A stretch of 64,000 nt of DNA from Woeseiaceae bacterium (GTDB lineage Bacteria > Pseudomonadota > Gammaproteobacteria > Steroidobacterales > Woeseiaceae), in assembly GCA_030065915.1 (NCBI GenBank), contig JASJCQ010000017.1, forward strand, positions 35,358-99,357, read 5' to 3'. Positions within the stretch are counted from its first letter, which is position 1. Each line of letters starts with the position of its first letter. The position numbers and the translations under genes were made by a program. Below are positions 55,619-63,190 of the stretch, in pieces. The notes beneath the pieces were generated by a model that did not search any database, was not told where the DNA came from, and saw nothing but the letters and a program-made list of their open reading frames with translations.

Positions 55619-55642
55619 GGCGGCCTCGTGCCGCCTTTCTTT
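55619..55642 (+). terminator. Intrinsic terminator of the M16 peptidase gene
   Basis: GGCGGC (55619-55624), loop CTCGT, GCCGCC (55630-55635), then TTTCTTTA. It lies 25 bases after the stop codon. Confidence 0.8.
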
Positions 55643-55687
55643 ATAGTCGGATTCTGGTGGGGCGCGTTCGCCTCGCAGGTTAGTTCG

Positions 55688-57907
55688 TTGAAGTCAGATA
55701 GTCTTCTTTCATTCCTGGTCACCGCCGCTTTGCTGGTCAGCGTACCGGCGTGGTCCCAGGTCGTCAGCCTGCCGAAGACGGCCGATTCGATCCGTATTGA
55801 CGGTGTCATCGATGAGTCGGCCTGGCAGTCGGCGACCCGCCTGACTCTGGAAGTCGAGACTCGTCCGGGAGAGAACATACCGGCAAGGGTGCAGACGACG
55901 GCCCTGCTTATCGAAGACGGCAAGAGCCTTTACATCGCCTTCGACGCACGGGATCCGGACCCGGACGCAATCCGTGCATTCTTCAGGGATCGGGATTCTG
56001 TCTTCAACAACGACCTGGTCGGTGTTGTCCTCGATACCTACAACGACGGCCGCCGGTCGTTCGAATTGTTCTCGAACCCGCTCGGCATCCAGTTGGACCT
56101 GACCAACGACGACGTCAGAAAGAACGAAGATACTGCGTGGGATGCGATCTGGGATTCCGCCGGTACGATTACCGACCAGGGCTACGTGGTCGAGATGCGT
56201 ATTCCATTCAGCCAGCTGTCATTTCCCCTCACTGACGGCGAGCAGACCTGGGGGTTCAACCTGCTGCGCTTCTATCCGCGCGAAGACACACTGCGCCTTG
56301 CCAGGAGCCCACTCGACCGGGAGCTTGGCTGCGGGCTTTGCCAGATCGGCGAGATCCGAGGTTTTGCCGGTGTTCGCCCGTCACGGAACCTGCAGGTTGT
56401 GCCGACCCTGACGGCAACTAACAACGAGATGACCGATGAGCCGGGTGTCGTGCTGCTGGACGGTAGCGGCACGGAGGCCGAGGTCGGGGTCAGCATTCGG
56501 TGGGGCATCACGCCGGACACGACGGCCAATTTCGCGATCAATCCGGATTTCTCGCAAGTCGAGGCCGATGCTGCCCAGCTCGACGTCAATAACCAGTTCG
56601 CGCTGTTCTTCCCTGAGCGCAGACCGTTCTTCCTGGAGAATGCGGACTACTTCAGCACGCCGCTCCGGGCGGTGTTTACACGTACCATCGCGGACCCGAG
56701 TGTCGGCGCGAAGATCACGGGAAAACGCGGTGACCATACCTACGGCCTGTTCGCCGCCGAGGATGATGTCACCAACCTGTTGTTCCCGGGCGCGCAGGGG
56801 TCCTCCAGCGACGTGCTTGAGCAATCCAACCATGCCCTGGTCGGCCGCTATAGCCGTGGTTTCGGCAACGCATCCTCGGTCGGCGCATTGTGGACGAGCC
56901 GCGATGCCACTGACTACCACAACCGGGTAGCGGGCCTGGACCTGAACTGGCGCATCACTGAGCAGCATGAGGTGCTGGGCCAGTACCTGTACTCTGACAC
57001 CGCGTACCCGACGGAAATCGCTGTTGATAACGACCAGCCGGTCGACAGCTTTACGGGGCATGCAGCGGTTGCCGGCTACAACTACCGCTCACGGGACTGG
57101 AATTTCTACGCGCGCCACCGCGACTTCAGTTCCGGCTTCCGGGCCGATTCCGGTTTTATTACGCGTGCCGATGCGGCGACCCAGATCGTCGGGGGCGCCC
57201 GCCGCTGGATTGGCGACGAGGACGACTGGTACAACCAGCTCGAAGTCTCCGGTGACTGGGACATCACGCATGACGAGGATGGGCGACTCCTCGAGCGTGA
57301 GGTGGAGATGGAATTCGAAATCGCTGCGACACTGCAGTCGGAGTTCGAGGTTGAGGCATTCACGAGAGATCGGCTGTTCGAAGACATTCTTTTCGAAGAG
57401 GAAGGATTCGGCATCGAAGCCGAGTTCACGCCGTTCGCGGGCTTCCAGGCAGGCGTGTCGTTGGGGTGGAGCGACCAGATTGACTTCGCCAACGCACGGC
57501 TCGGAGAGCAATTCAGAATTGATCCCTCCGTCAGCTGGAACGTGAACCGACACCTGTTGCTGTCGTTCAACGCGTCGTTTGTCGAGCTGGATACTATGGA
57601 CGGCGAACAGATCTTCGATGCGGCCGTCTACGATTTTCGAGCCACGTGGCAATTCAGTCGACGCAGCTTCCTGCGGCTGACAACGCAGATGCAGGATGTC
57701 GAGCGCAATCCGGACGTGTACAGGGACGAGGTCGATCGGCGTAGTCGAGACGTTGGTGTCCAACTGTTGTACTCATGGAAGCTCAATCCGCAAACAGTTT
57801 TCTTCCTCGGTTACTCCGACAGTCGCGTCGATGACGATGATCTGGACCGGCTGACAATCGACGATCGAACCTGGTTCATGAAAGTCGGCTACGCCTGGGT
57901 GCCGTAA
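55688..57907 (+). CDS. Secreted CBM9-like / DUF5916 protein
   Basis: A 739-residue protein with a signal peptide (SLLSFLVTAALLVSVPAWSQ). An N-terminal CBM9-like beta-sandwich (IDGVIDESAWQSA...FDARDPDPDAIRAF, about residues 28-200) is followed by a DUF5916 domain with alternating strands typical of an outer-membrane barrel (FFPERRPFFLENADYFST). A GTG at 55610 lies inside the preceding terminator and gives a non-signal N-terminus; the TTG at 55688, with AGG 8 bases upstream, is preferred. Function unknown. Confidence 0.78.
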   Translation: MKSDSLLSFLVTAALLVSVPAWSQVVSLPKTADSIRIDGVIDESAWQSATRLTLEVETRPGENIPARVQTTALLIEDGKSLYIAFDARDPDPDAIRAFFRDRDSVFNNDLVGVVLDTYNDGRRSFELFSNPLGIQLDLTNDDVRKNEDTAWDAIWDSAGTITDQGYVVEMRIPFSQLSFPLTDGEQTWGFNLLRFYPREDTLRLARSPLDRELGCGLCQIGEIRGFAGVRPSRNLQVVPTLTATNNEMTDEPGVVLLDGSGTEAEVGVSIRWGITPDTTANFAINPDFSQVEADAAQLDVNNQFALFFPERRPFFLENADYFSTPLRAVFTRTIADPSVGAKITGKRGDHTYGLFAAEDDVTNLLFPGAQGSSSDVLEQSNHALVGRYSRGFGNASSVGALWTSRDATDYHNRVAGLDLNWRITEQHEVLGQYLYSDTAYPTEIAVDNDQPVDSFTGHAAVAGYNYRSRDWNFYARHRDFSSGFRADSGFITRADAATQIVGGARRWIGDEDDWYNQLEVSGDWDITHDEDGRLLEREVEMEFEIAATLQSEFEVEAFTRDRLFEDILFEEEGFGIEAEFTPFAGFQAGVSLGWSDQIDFANARLGEQFRIDPSVSWNVNRHLLLSFNASFVELDTMDGEQIFDAAVYDFRATWQFSRRSFLRLTTQMQDVERNPDVYRDEVDRRSRDVGVQLLYSWKLNPQTVFFLGYSDSRVDDDDLDRLTIDDRTWFMKVGYAWVP

Positions 57908-57921
57908 ACGGACGTATCTGA

Positions 57922-57949
57922 TTGATTCTCTCCGGGTGGTCGGTATACT
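57922..57949 (+). promoter_or_regulatory. Sigma70-type promoter of tRNA-Cys
   Basis: TTGATT (57922-57927) and TATACT (57944-57949), spacer 16, place the start near 57956, 8 bases before the tRNA. The 16-base gap after the DUF5916 stop contains no terminator. Confidence 0.65.
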
Positions 57950-57963
57950 CCGCCTCTCGCTCT

Positions 57964-58037
57964 GGCTAGGTGGCAGAGTGGTTATGCAGCGGCCTGCAAA
58001 GCCGTGGACGCCGGTTCGATTCCGACCCTAGCCTCCA
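57964..58037 (+). tRNA. tRNA-Cys (anticodon GCA)
   Basis: Acceptor GGCTAGG (57964-57970) pairs with CCTAGCC (58027-58033); discriminator T and encoded CCA (58035-58037). Anticodon loop CTGCAAA with GCA; T-loop TTCGATT. A 21-base part of its 3' half is repeated at 58221-58241. Confidence 0.97.
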
Positions 58038-58241
58038 AATAAAATGAGCCCCCTCGTTGAGGGGGCTTTTTCATTTGGAGAGGTCGGAATCGTGGCTAGG
58101 GTGGCCTATTTGTTTTCGGGTAGCAGCCCCGAAGCCACGGTGCTAGTCCTAGTTCTGTGGTCAACCTACTGTCGGTTTGATTTGTGAGGTGATCTGGGAA
58201 TCAGGCGCGCGTCTAAGCGAGGTTCGATTCCGACCCTAGCC
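58013..58241 (+). repeat. tRNA-Cys 3' end repeated as inverted and direct copies
   Basis: The last 21 bases of the tRNA body (58013-58033) recur exactly at 58221-58241, 208 bases apart. Between them, after the terminator, CATTTGGAGAGGTCGGAATC (58072-58091) is the inverted copy of the tRNA 3' end and T-arm. A further GGCTAGGGT (58095-58103) matches either the tRNA 5' end or the inverted acceptor strand. This repeats the pattern at tRNA-Gly. Confidence 0.9.
58047..58071 (+). terminator. Intrinsic terminator of tRNA-Cys
   Basis: AGCCCCCTC (58047-58055), loop GTT, GAGGGGGCT (58059-58067), with T residues 58067-58071. Confidence 0.88.
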
Positions 58242-58468
58242 CTTGGCTTCTGAGGGTCGGGCGAAAAGACCGGCAGCTGAGGTCTTCTGTTCAAGATTCC
58301 GCACTCGAGGTGACTTCGCGAATAGTCGGTATGCAACTGCTGGACTGGGCGGGCGAAGTGGGTTCGGTTCCGAGCTTATGAATTCTTGCTCAGCCGAAAT
58401 GAGTCGAAGTTGCTATTGATGTATCGGCGGCGGAACTGCGATAGATTTCTGCCCCTAGGAGGGACCCC
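58242..58468. other. Gap between the tRNA-Cys repeat and the reductase gene
   Basis: No gene is supported. The end carries the TAGGAGGG ribosome site (58456-58463) of the reductase. Short echoes of the tRNA sequence (GGGTCGG at 58254-58260) are present; nothing else is recognised. Confidence 0.5.
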
Positions 58469-59491
58469 GTGATTCATACAGACGTTGTTATTGTTGGTGC
58501 AGGGCCGTGCGGCCTGTTTCAGGTTTTCGAGCTCGGACTGCTCGGACTCAAGGCTCAAGTTGTCGACTCTATTCGTCAGCCGGGTGGGCAGTGTTCGGAG
58601 CTGTATCCGGACAAGCCTATTTATGACATTCCTGGTATTCCCGTCTGTACGGGGGATGAGCTGACTAACTCGCTGATGAAACAGATCGAGCCGTTTGAGC
58701 CTGGTTTTCATTTGGGCGAGGAAGTGCAGATCCTGCAGCGCAATGAGGACGATACGTTCTTCGTTAAGACGAGCAAGGGCACGGAGTTGACGGCTAAAGC
58801 TGTGGTCATTGCGGCTGGTGTCGGGTCTTTCCAGCCGCGGCCGTTGCACGTCAAGGGTGCTGAGGACTTTGCGGGCCAGTCATTGCATTACCGCGTTCGC
58901 GACCCCGAGCAGTTTCGCGGCAAGAAGCTGGCCATTCTCGGTGGTGGTGATTCAGCGCTCGACTGGGTGCTCGAACTCGCTGATGTTGCCGAGAGAATCA
59001 CGCTCGTGCATCGCCGTGACGAGTATCGCGCCGTGGATGACTCGGTAGCCAAAATGAAAAAGCTCGTTGCGGACGGTGTCATGGACGAGATCACGAGCGC
59101 CAAGGCGTCGGCCATCACTGGTGAAGACGGCCAGGTGTCGTCGATCACGATCCAGCCGAAGGAGGGCGATGCTGTCGAGGTCGAGGTCGACCAAGTGCTC
59201 GTATTCTTTGGCCTCGCCCCCAAGCTTGGTCCGATTGCGGACTGGGGGTTAGACATCAACCGCAAGACGATCAATGTCGACACCGAGAAATTCGAGACCT
59301 CCGAGCCGGGTATCTTTGCCGTCGGCGATATCAACTATTACCCGGGAAAGAAAAAGCTGATCCTGTGCGGCTTCCATGAGGCGGCACTCGCCGCGTTTGC
59401 GATCAAGGCGCGCGTCGAGCCGGATAAGAAAGTGCATGTCCAGTACACGACGACGAGCCCGATCATGCACGAGAGACTCGGCATCGACTGA
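58469..59491 (+). CDS. Ferredoxin/flavodoxin-NADP+ reductase, thioredoxin-reductase-like type
   Basis: A 340-residue flavoprotein. FAD motif VIVGAGPCGLFQVFELG (residues 8-24), NADP motif LAILGGGDSALDWVLELA, and FAVGDINYYPGKKKLI at the FAD-binding C-terminus. The lack of a CxxC redox pair and the GGQCSELYPDKPIYDIPGIP segment fit the TrxR-like FNR family (YumC type). It transfers electrons between NADPH and ferredoxin. The GTG start has a strong TAGGAGG ribosome site. Confidence 0.9.
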   Translation: MIHTDVVIVGAGPCGLFQVFELGLLGLKAQVVDSIRQPGGQCSELYPDKPIYDIPGIPVCTGDELTNSLMKQIEPFEPGFHLGEEVQILQRNEDDTFFVKTSKGTELTAKAVVIAAGVGSFQPRPLHVKGAEDFAGQSLHYRVRDPEQFRGKKLAILGGGDSALDWVLELADVAERITLVHRRDEYRAVDDSVAKMKKLVADGVMDEITSAKASAITGEDGQVSSITIQPKEGDAVEVEVDQVLVFFGLAPKLGPIADWGLDINRKTINVDTEKFETSEPGIFAVGDINYYPGKKKLILCGFHEAALAAFAIKARVEPDKKVHVQYTTTSPIMHERLGID

Positions 59492-59592
59492 TTCCTGGTT
59501 TTTTCAGTTTATCGGCCCTGCAAAAATCCGAAATCGTCCCCATATCTCTGACTGAAAACGCGTTTTGGGCTAGGCAAATAAGGGAGATAAAT

Positions 59593-60456
59593 ATGAGGCG
59601 ATTCAGCTTTCTTGGGTACGTCTTTCCGGCGTTCCTCGGCCTGTTTTTACTGTATTCCGCGGCCTACACCGTGGAGAGCGGCAACGTGGCCGTTGAGCGA
59701 ACACTGGGCAAAGTCAATCATACGGAACAGCTTCAGGGACTGAATTTCAAGGCTCCGCTTTTAACAAGCAAGCAGGAATTCAGCGCGAAGGAAATCGCCA
59801 TCGATATCGACGACCTGAAGCCGAAGGCCGCTGACAATCTGTCGCTCCGCGATCTCGACGTTTCCGTCTTCTATCGCGTACCACCGGAGAGAATCTCTGA
59901 GCTGCTCGTGAAGTACGCGGCATCCGCCGTCCGAGGTTCCGATGGCGTGTGGTTGCCGGCCTACGGCCTGGTATTCCGTGAGGCACGTGCGGCGATCTAC
60001 GAGAAAGTCTCCGAGATCGACAGTCTGCAGTTACATAAGCAGCGTGAGCTGCTGCAGAACGAGGTCCTCGAGGAACTGCAAGGCCGCTTGAACCAGTCGG
60101 ACTCCGGCGACATCTACATCACGCGTATTGTCGTGCGCGCACTGAATACCGACCCGAGCATCGAAGCGGCCATTCGCGAAGCCGTCGAGGCAGAAAAGCG
60201 GCTCGAGGCGAAGCAGGTGCAGGTCGAGATCGCGAAGAAGGATGCCGAGATCGAGATCGAACGCGCCAAGGGTATCGCTGAGGCGAACAGCATCATTAAC
60301 AAGAGCCTGACGGCGGAGTACCTGCAGCACGAGATCAACAAGGCGTTGCATGAATTCGCTGAGAACGAAGGTAGTGTCGTTGTTATCCCGGCCAACATGC
60401 AGGGCTTCGACGTGATCCTGGATACGAATTCGCTGAATCGAAGCGCATCGCAGTAG
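59593..60456 (+). CDS. Prohibitin-like SPFH-domain protein
   Basis: A 287-residue protein with an N-terminal membrane helix (about residues 7-27), an SPFH domain (VESGNVAVERTLGKVNH, LSLRDLDVSVFYRVP) and a coiled coil (AEKRLEAKQVQVEIAKKDAE, then IEIERAKGIAEANS). It resembles prohibitins that build ring scaffolds in membranes. Unlike the slipin at 30.7-31.5 kb, it has no NfeD partner beside it. Confidence 0.85.
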   Translation: MRRFSFLGYVFPAFLGLFLLYSAAYTVESGNVAVERTLGKVNHTEQLQGLNFKAPLLTSKQEFSAKEIAIDIDDLKPKAADNLSLRDLDVSVFYRVPPERISELLVKYAASAVRGSDGVWLPAYGLVFREARAAIYEKVSEIDSLQLHKQRELLQNEVLEELQGRLNQSDSGDIYITRIVVRALNTDPSIEAAIREAVEAEKRLEAKQVQVEIAKKDAEIEIERAKGIAEANSIINKSLTAEYLQHEINKALHEFAENEGSVVVIPANMQGFDVILDTNSLNRSASQ

Positions 60457-60457
60457 G

Positions 60458-60518
60458 ACACCAGGGTCCGCTCTTTGACGGCGGCTGGTTCCAGCCTGGA
60501 GCCCAGCCGCCTTGGTGT
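60458..60518 (+). terminator. Nested three-level hairpin after the SPFH gene
   Basis: ACACC (60458-60462)/GGTGT (60514-60518) encloses GGCGGCTGG (60480-60488)/CCAGCCGCC (60503-60511), which encloses TCCAG-C-CTGGA (60490-60500). It starts 2 bases after the stop codon and may act as a terminator or RNA stabiliser; no T-tract follows. Confidence 0.5.
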
Positions 60519-60597
60519 TACGGAATGTGCTGCTGTTGGCGTACCGCGCGTCATGGAATAATCTGCTTCAGGCACACACTGACTCGCGAAAGACATC

Positions 60598-61059
60598 ATG
60601 AAGAAGTGCATCATTGCAGTGGCCTTGCTGTTGCTCGGCCACGCGGCCAACGCCGAGGTTCCGGAGTGGCTGCCTACGGTCCTTGAAAAAGACAATCCTG
60701 ACGAGCTGGCCGTATTCGTCTACTCGGACGAGAACTGTCCGATGACGCTGGAAGAGACCACCGAGCTTGTTGAAGGTGTGCTGGTCAGGAGTCGGGTGAA
60801 GCCGGTCAGTCTGGGCGCAGAAAAGGACCTGTTCCTCGACGTCACCGTCTATTGCCTGAAGCCCGCCAAGACCAACCCTGTCTTTGTAATCTCGGTGAAC
60901 TTCTCAAGCATCACTGAAGACGGCGTTCCGATTGCCTACGACTTCGACTTCGGCACGATAGGCATGGGCAAGAAAGAGAACGTCGAGGCGACACTTCGCA
61001 GTCTCGTCGAGGACGCGATTACCGTCTACCTGCGCGCGAACTTCGATCTGGGCGAGTAG
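60598..61059 (+). CDS. Secreted protein of unknown function
   Basis: A 153-residue protein with a signal peptide (cleavage near HAANA-E, residue 19/20), an acidic mature domain with two Cys (NCPMT and YCLKP) that may form a disulfide, and no membrane segment. No family recognised. It is convergent with the VanZ gene. Confidence 0.65.
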   Translation: MKKCIIAVALLLLGHAANAEVPEWLPTVLEKDNPDELAVFVYSDENCPMTLEETTELVEGVLVRSRVKPVSLGAEKDLFLDVTVYCLKPAKTNPVFVISVNFSSITEDGVPIAYDFDFGTIGMGKKENVEATLRSLVEDAITVYLRANFDLGE

Positions 61060-61094
61060 ACGAGTCCCGACGCATGTCAGTCGAAGTCTGCCTG

Positions 61095-62042
61095 CTATTC
61101 CAGGCGGATGCTGTGAATGATGAACGTGCGTCCCGCGTCCTTCCGGACTCCGAAAACCACAATCCCGTCAATCGACGATAGATCCATTTGCCGCTTGGCC
61201 GGCGCGTCCGCGATGTCGGACACCGGTATGCGCAGTGTCTCGACGCCCGGCTGCAGTTCGAACGGCAGGTTGTACCGGTCGCTGTAATGCTGCTCGCCGA
61301 AACGGTGTTCATCGTCATCGACACGGACGTTCAGGTTCAGCACGGTCGCCTCAGGGTTCTCGAGTTCGATGACCAGTGCCTCAAAGTCGTGCCAGCCGGG
61401 ATAGAGATCGTGGAAGAGAACGCCGGGCCAGGGGCCGTCCTCGAGAAGCACGTGCGCTGAGGTTCCGCCTGAGCTGCTCCGGGACTGTCTCGTCAACGTC
61501 ACGTTCTGCGTTCGCATGAAGGTGCTGTTAAACCGCGCGTCGAAGTTGACGAGTTCCGGCATCTGCTGGTTTCTCTCGATGTAGGCGGCCGAGACCTTCG
61601 CGAGCGGGAACAGTGCCCAGGTGAGGACGGCGATACCGCCGACGGCCAGTGCTTTGCGGACTGCGCCTGACATTCGGAAACTATTTGAGAACGCGATCGC
61701 GATCGACGCGAATCCGGCAGCGCCCAGCCAGTCGGCTATGAGGTCTTCCATTGACGCGTCTCGGTCAAGTGGTATCTGCGCCGCCTCGCTTAAGAGACTT
61801 AGCGCGAAGACCGTTCCAATCATGAACGCGAGGCGCTTTCGTCGCTTCCAGTGATGTGGTGTCGCGACGATGACGCACAGGGCGATCAAGCCGAACAGCA
61901 GTACATGCATCGATTCGTACAGCGTCGACATCCAGAGACCGCTGGGTGAAGGCCTGCCGAACTGGATGACCAACAGCAGCACGGCCGCGATCGACACCGA
62001 GATCGCGATCTGGATGCGCCGCTTGAGCAGTCTCTCATCCAT
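61095..62042 (-). CDS. VanZ-like membrane protein with C-terminal extracytoplasmic domain
   Basis: A 315-residue protein. Four or five helices in residues 10-145 form a VanZ-like module (ESMHVLLFGLIALC; EAAQIPLDRDASMEDLIADW then LGAAG). Residues about 170-315 are a beta-rich domain (LFHDLYPGWHDFEALVIELE, YNLPFELQPGVETLRIPV) resembling a galactose-binding-like fold. The link to glycopeptide resistance implied by VanZ does not follow from sequence alone. Confidence 0.78.
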   Translation of the reverse strand: MDERLLKRRIQIAISVSIAAVLLLVIQFGRPSPSGLWMSTLYESMHVLLFGLIALCVIVATPHHWKRRKRLAFMIGTVFALSLLSEAAQIPLDRDASMEDLIADWLGAAGFASIAIAFSNSFRMSGAVRKALAVGGIAVLTWALFPLAKVSAAYIERNQQMPELVNFDARFNSTFMRTQNVTLTRQSRSSSGGTSAHVLLEDGPWPGVLFHDLYPGWHDFEALVIELENPEATVLNLNVRVDDDEHRFGEQHYSDRYNLPFELQPGVETLRIPVSDIADAPAKRQMDLSSIDGIVVFGVRKDAGRTFIIHSIRLE

Positions 62043-62321
62043 CAGCGATACCTGACGTCGTAACGGAAGGCGGCGTGACGGGTGCGCCGGATCTCTTTAT
62101 TGGTGAGGTGCCCAATGAGTCTTCTTTTTGTTCCCTGGCTCTCGATTTTGAGTGCTCGGGCCCGCAATGTAAATCGGCATAAGAGGCCCGGAACGAGCAT
62201 TTCCTCGCCGCGTTCGCGTGAACGAGTGCGCGGCGGCCATCACCGTTGTTGAGATGCGTCGCAGACCCGGCTTATCGATCTGGATGAACGGAGACTCGCA
62301 TCCTTCGCGGACGATTCGTCG
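62043..62321. other. Intergenic region with no recognised gene
   Basis: No supported gene, repeat or RNA. It should hold the promoter of the VanZ gene and the terminator of the zinc-ribbon gene; GGGCCCGCAA...GAGGCCCGG is only weakly structured. Confidence 0.4.
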
Positions 62322-62768
62322 CTATGAGAACCTGACGATATTCGCGGTAACGATTGCCGACCCGACAATCAATACGTAGACCCAGCCAACGATCATCACG
62401 GTCTCGACGCTCTTGTCACGGGGATTCGCCGTATAGGCATAGGCGAGCAGCGCAACACCCAGTCCCAGTAGCAGGTACTGGGTCAGGTAGATCATCAGCG
62501 CATCCATGCCGTGGAAGGGTGTGATCGGTGCCGCGATCAGACCGCCGATCGTGAAATAGGAACGCGCCGCAAACGTCGCCGCATGCACCTTGTGTCCTGG
62601 CCACTCGACTGCAGGCCCGGCGGGCGCGTAGTCCTGGGGTGGCGGCGGTGCGATGACGGGCAGCGCTTCTCCGGACAACACGGATTCCGCCGGTGCTCCG
62701 CAATGCGGGCAGGCAAACGCCTTGGTAGATACCGGCTGGTTGCATTCGTAGCAGTCGAGTAACGCCAC
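62322..62768 (-). CDS. Zinc-ribbon membrane protein
   Basis: A 148-residue protein with an N-terminal zinc ribbon (LDCYECNQ...FACPHCGAP; four Cys) and three helices near residues 68-85, 93-115 and 125-145. The frame is open far upstream, across tRNA-Leu on the opposite strand; the GTG at 62768 with an AGAGGA ribosome site 5 bases upstream is preferred. Function unknown. Confidence 0.7.
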   Translation of the reverse strand: MALLDCYECNQPVSTKAFACPHCGAPAESVLSGEALPVIAPPPPQDYAPAGPAVEWPGHKVHAATFAARSYFTIGGLIAAPITPFHGMDALMIYLTQYLLLGLGVALLAYAYTANPRDKSVETVMIVGWVYVLIVGSAIVTANIVRFS

Positions 62769-62843
62769 TTGAGTCCTCTGGAAAAACCTGTCTCCAGAGT
62801 GGCTTATCGGTCCGAACACGGGATTCTTTACATAAATTCCGGG

Positions 62844-62872
62844 CTGGACCGTGCCGCGACCTGACCTATAAT
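62844..62872 (+). promoter_or_regulatory. Promoter of tRNA-Leu
   Basis: Perfect -10 TATAAT at 62867-62872 with a weak -35 CTGGAC at 62844-62849 (17-base spacer). Confidence 0.6.
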
Positions 62873-62883
62873 GCGCGGGAATT

Positions 62884-62970
62884 GCCCGGGTGGCGGAATT
62901 GGTAGACGCAGCGGACTTAAAATCCGCTATCCGAAAGGGTGTGCGGGTTCGAGTCCCGCCCCGGGCACCA
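62884..62970 (+). tRNA. tRNA-Leu (anticodon TAA)
   Basis: An 87-base class II tRNA with long variable arm (TATCCGAAAGGGTGT). Acceptor GCCCGGG pairs with CCCGGGC; anticodon loop CTTAAAA with TAA; encoded CCA (62968-62970). No 3'-end copies follow, unlike tRNA-Gly and tRNA-Cys. Confidence 0.97.
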
Positions 62971-63190
62971 TGTATTGCAGGCTCCAATGCACCGCTGCCG
63001 CGAATGCCGGGCGAGCGCTTTTCTGTATGACTGCTCCGCAAGCCCTGCGATTCACCAAGCCAAAAGTACTCAATTTCGTCGAAAATGAACGCATTGGGTG
63101 CAGAAAAAGTCAAAATTCCTCGAAACTAACGTTAAACTATGCCGCGACCGGCACGAATGCGCCGGTGCTATGCAATTCTAGGGGGAATTT

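Noticed and set aside
62769..63113. N-terminal extension of the zinc-ribbon protein
   Set aside because: The upstream frame runs antisense through tRNA-Leu and its promoter; a GTG with a ribosome site directly before the zinc ribbon is a better start.
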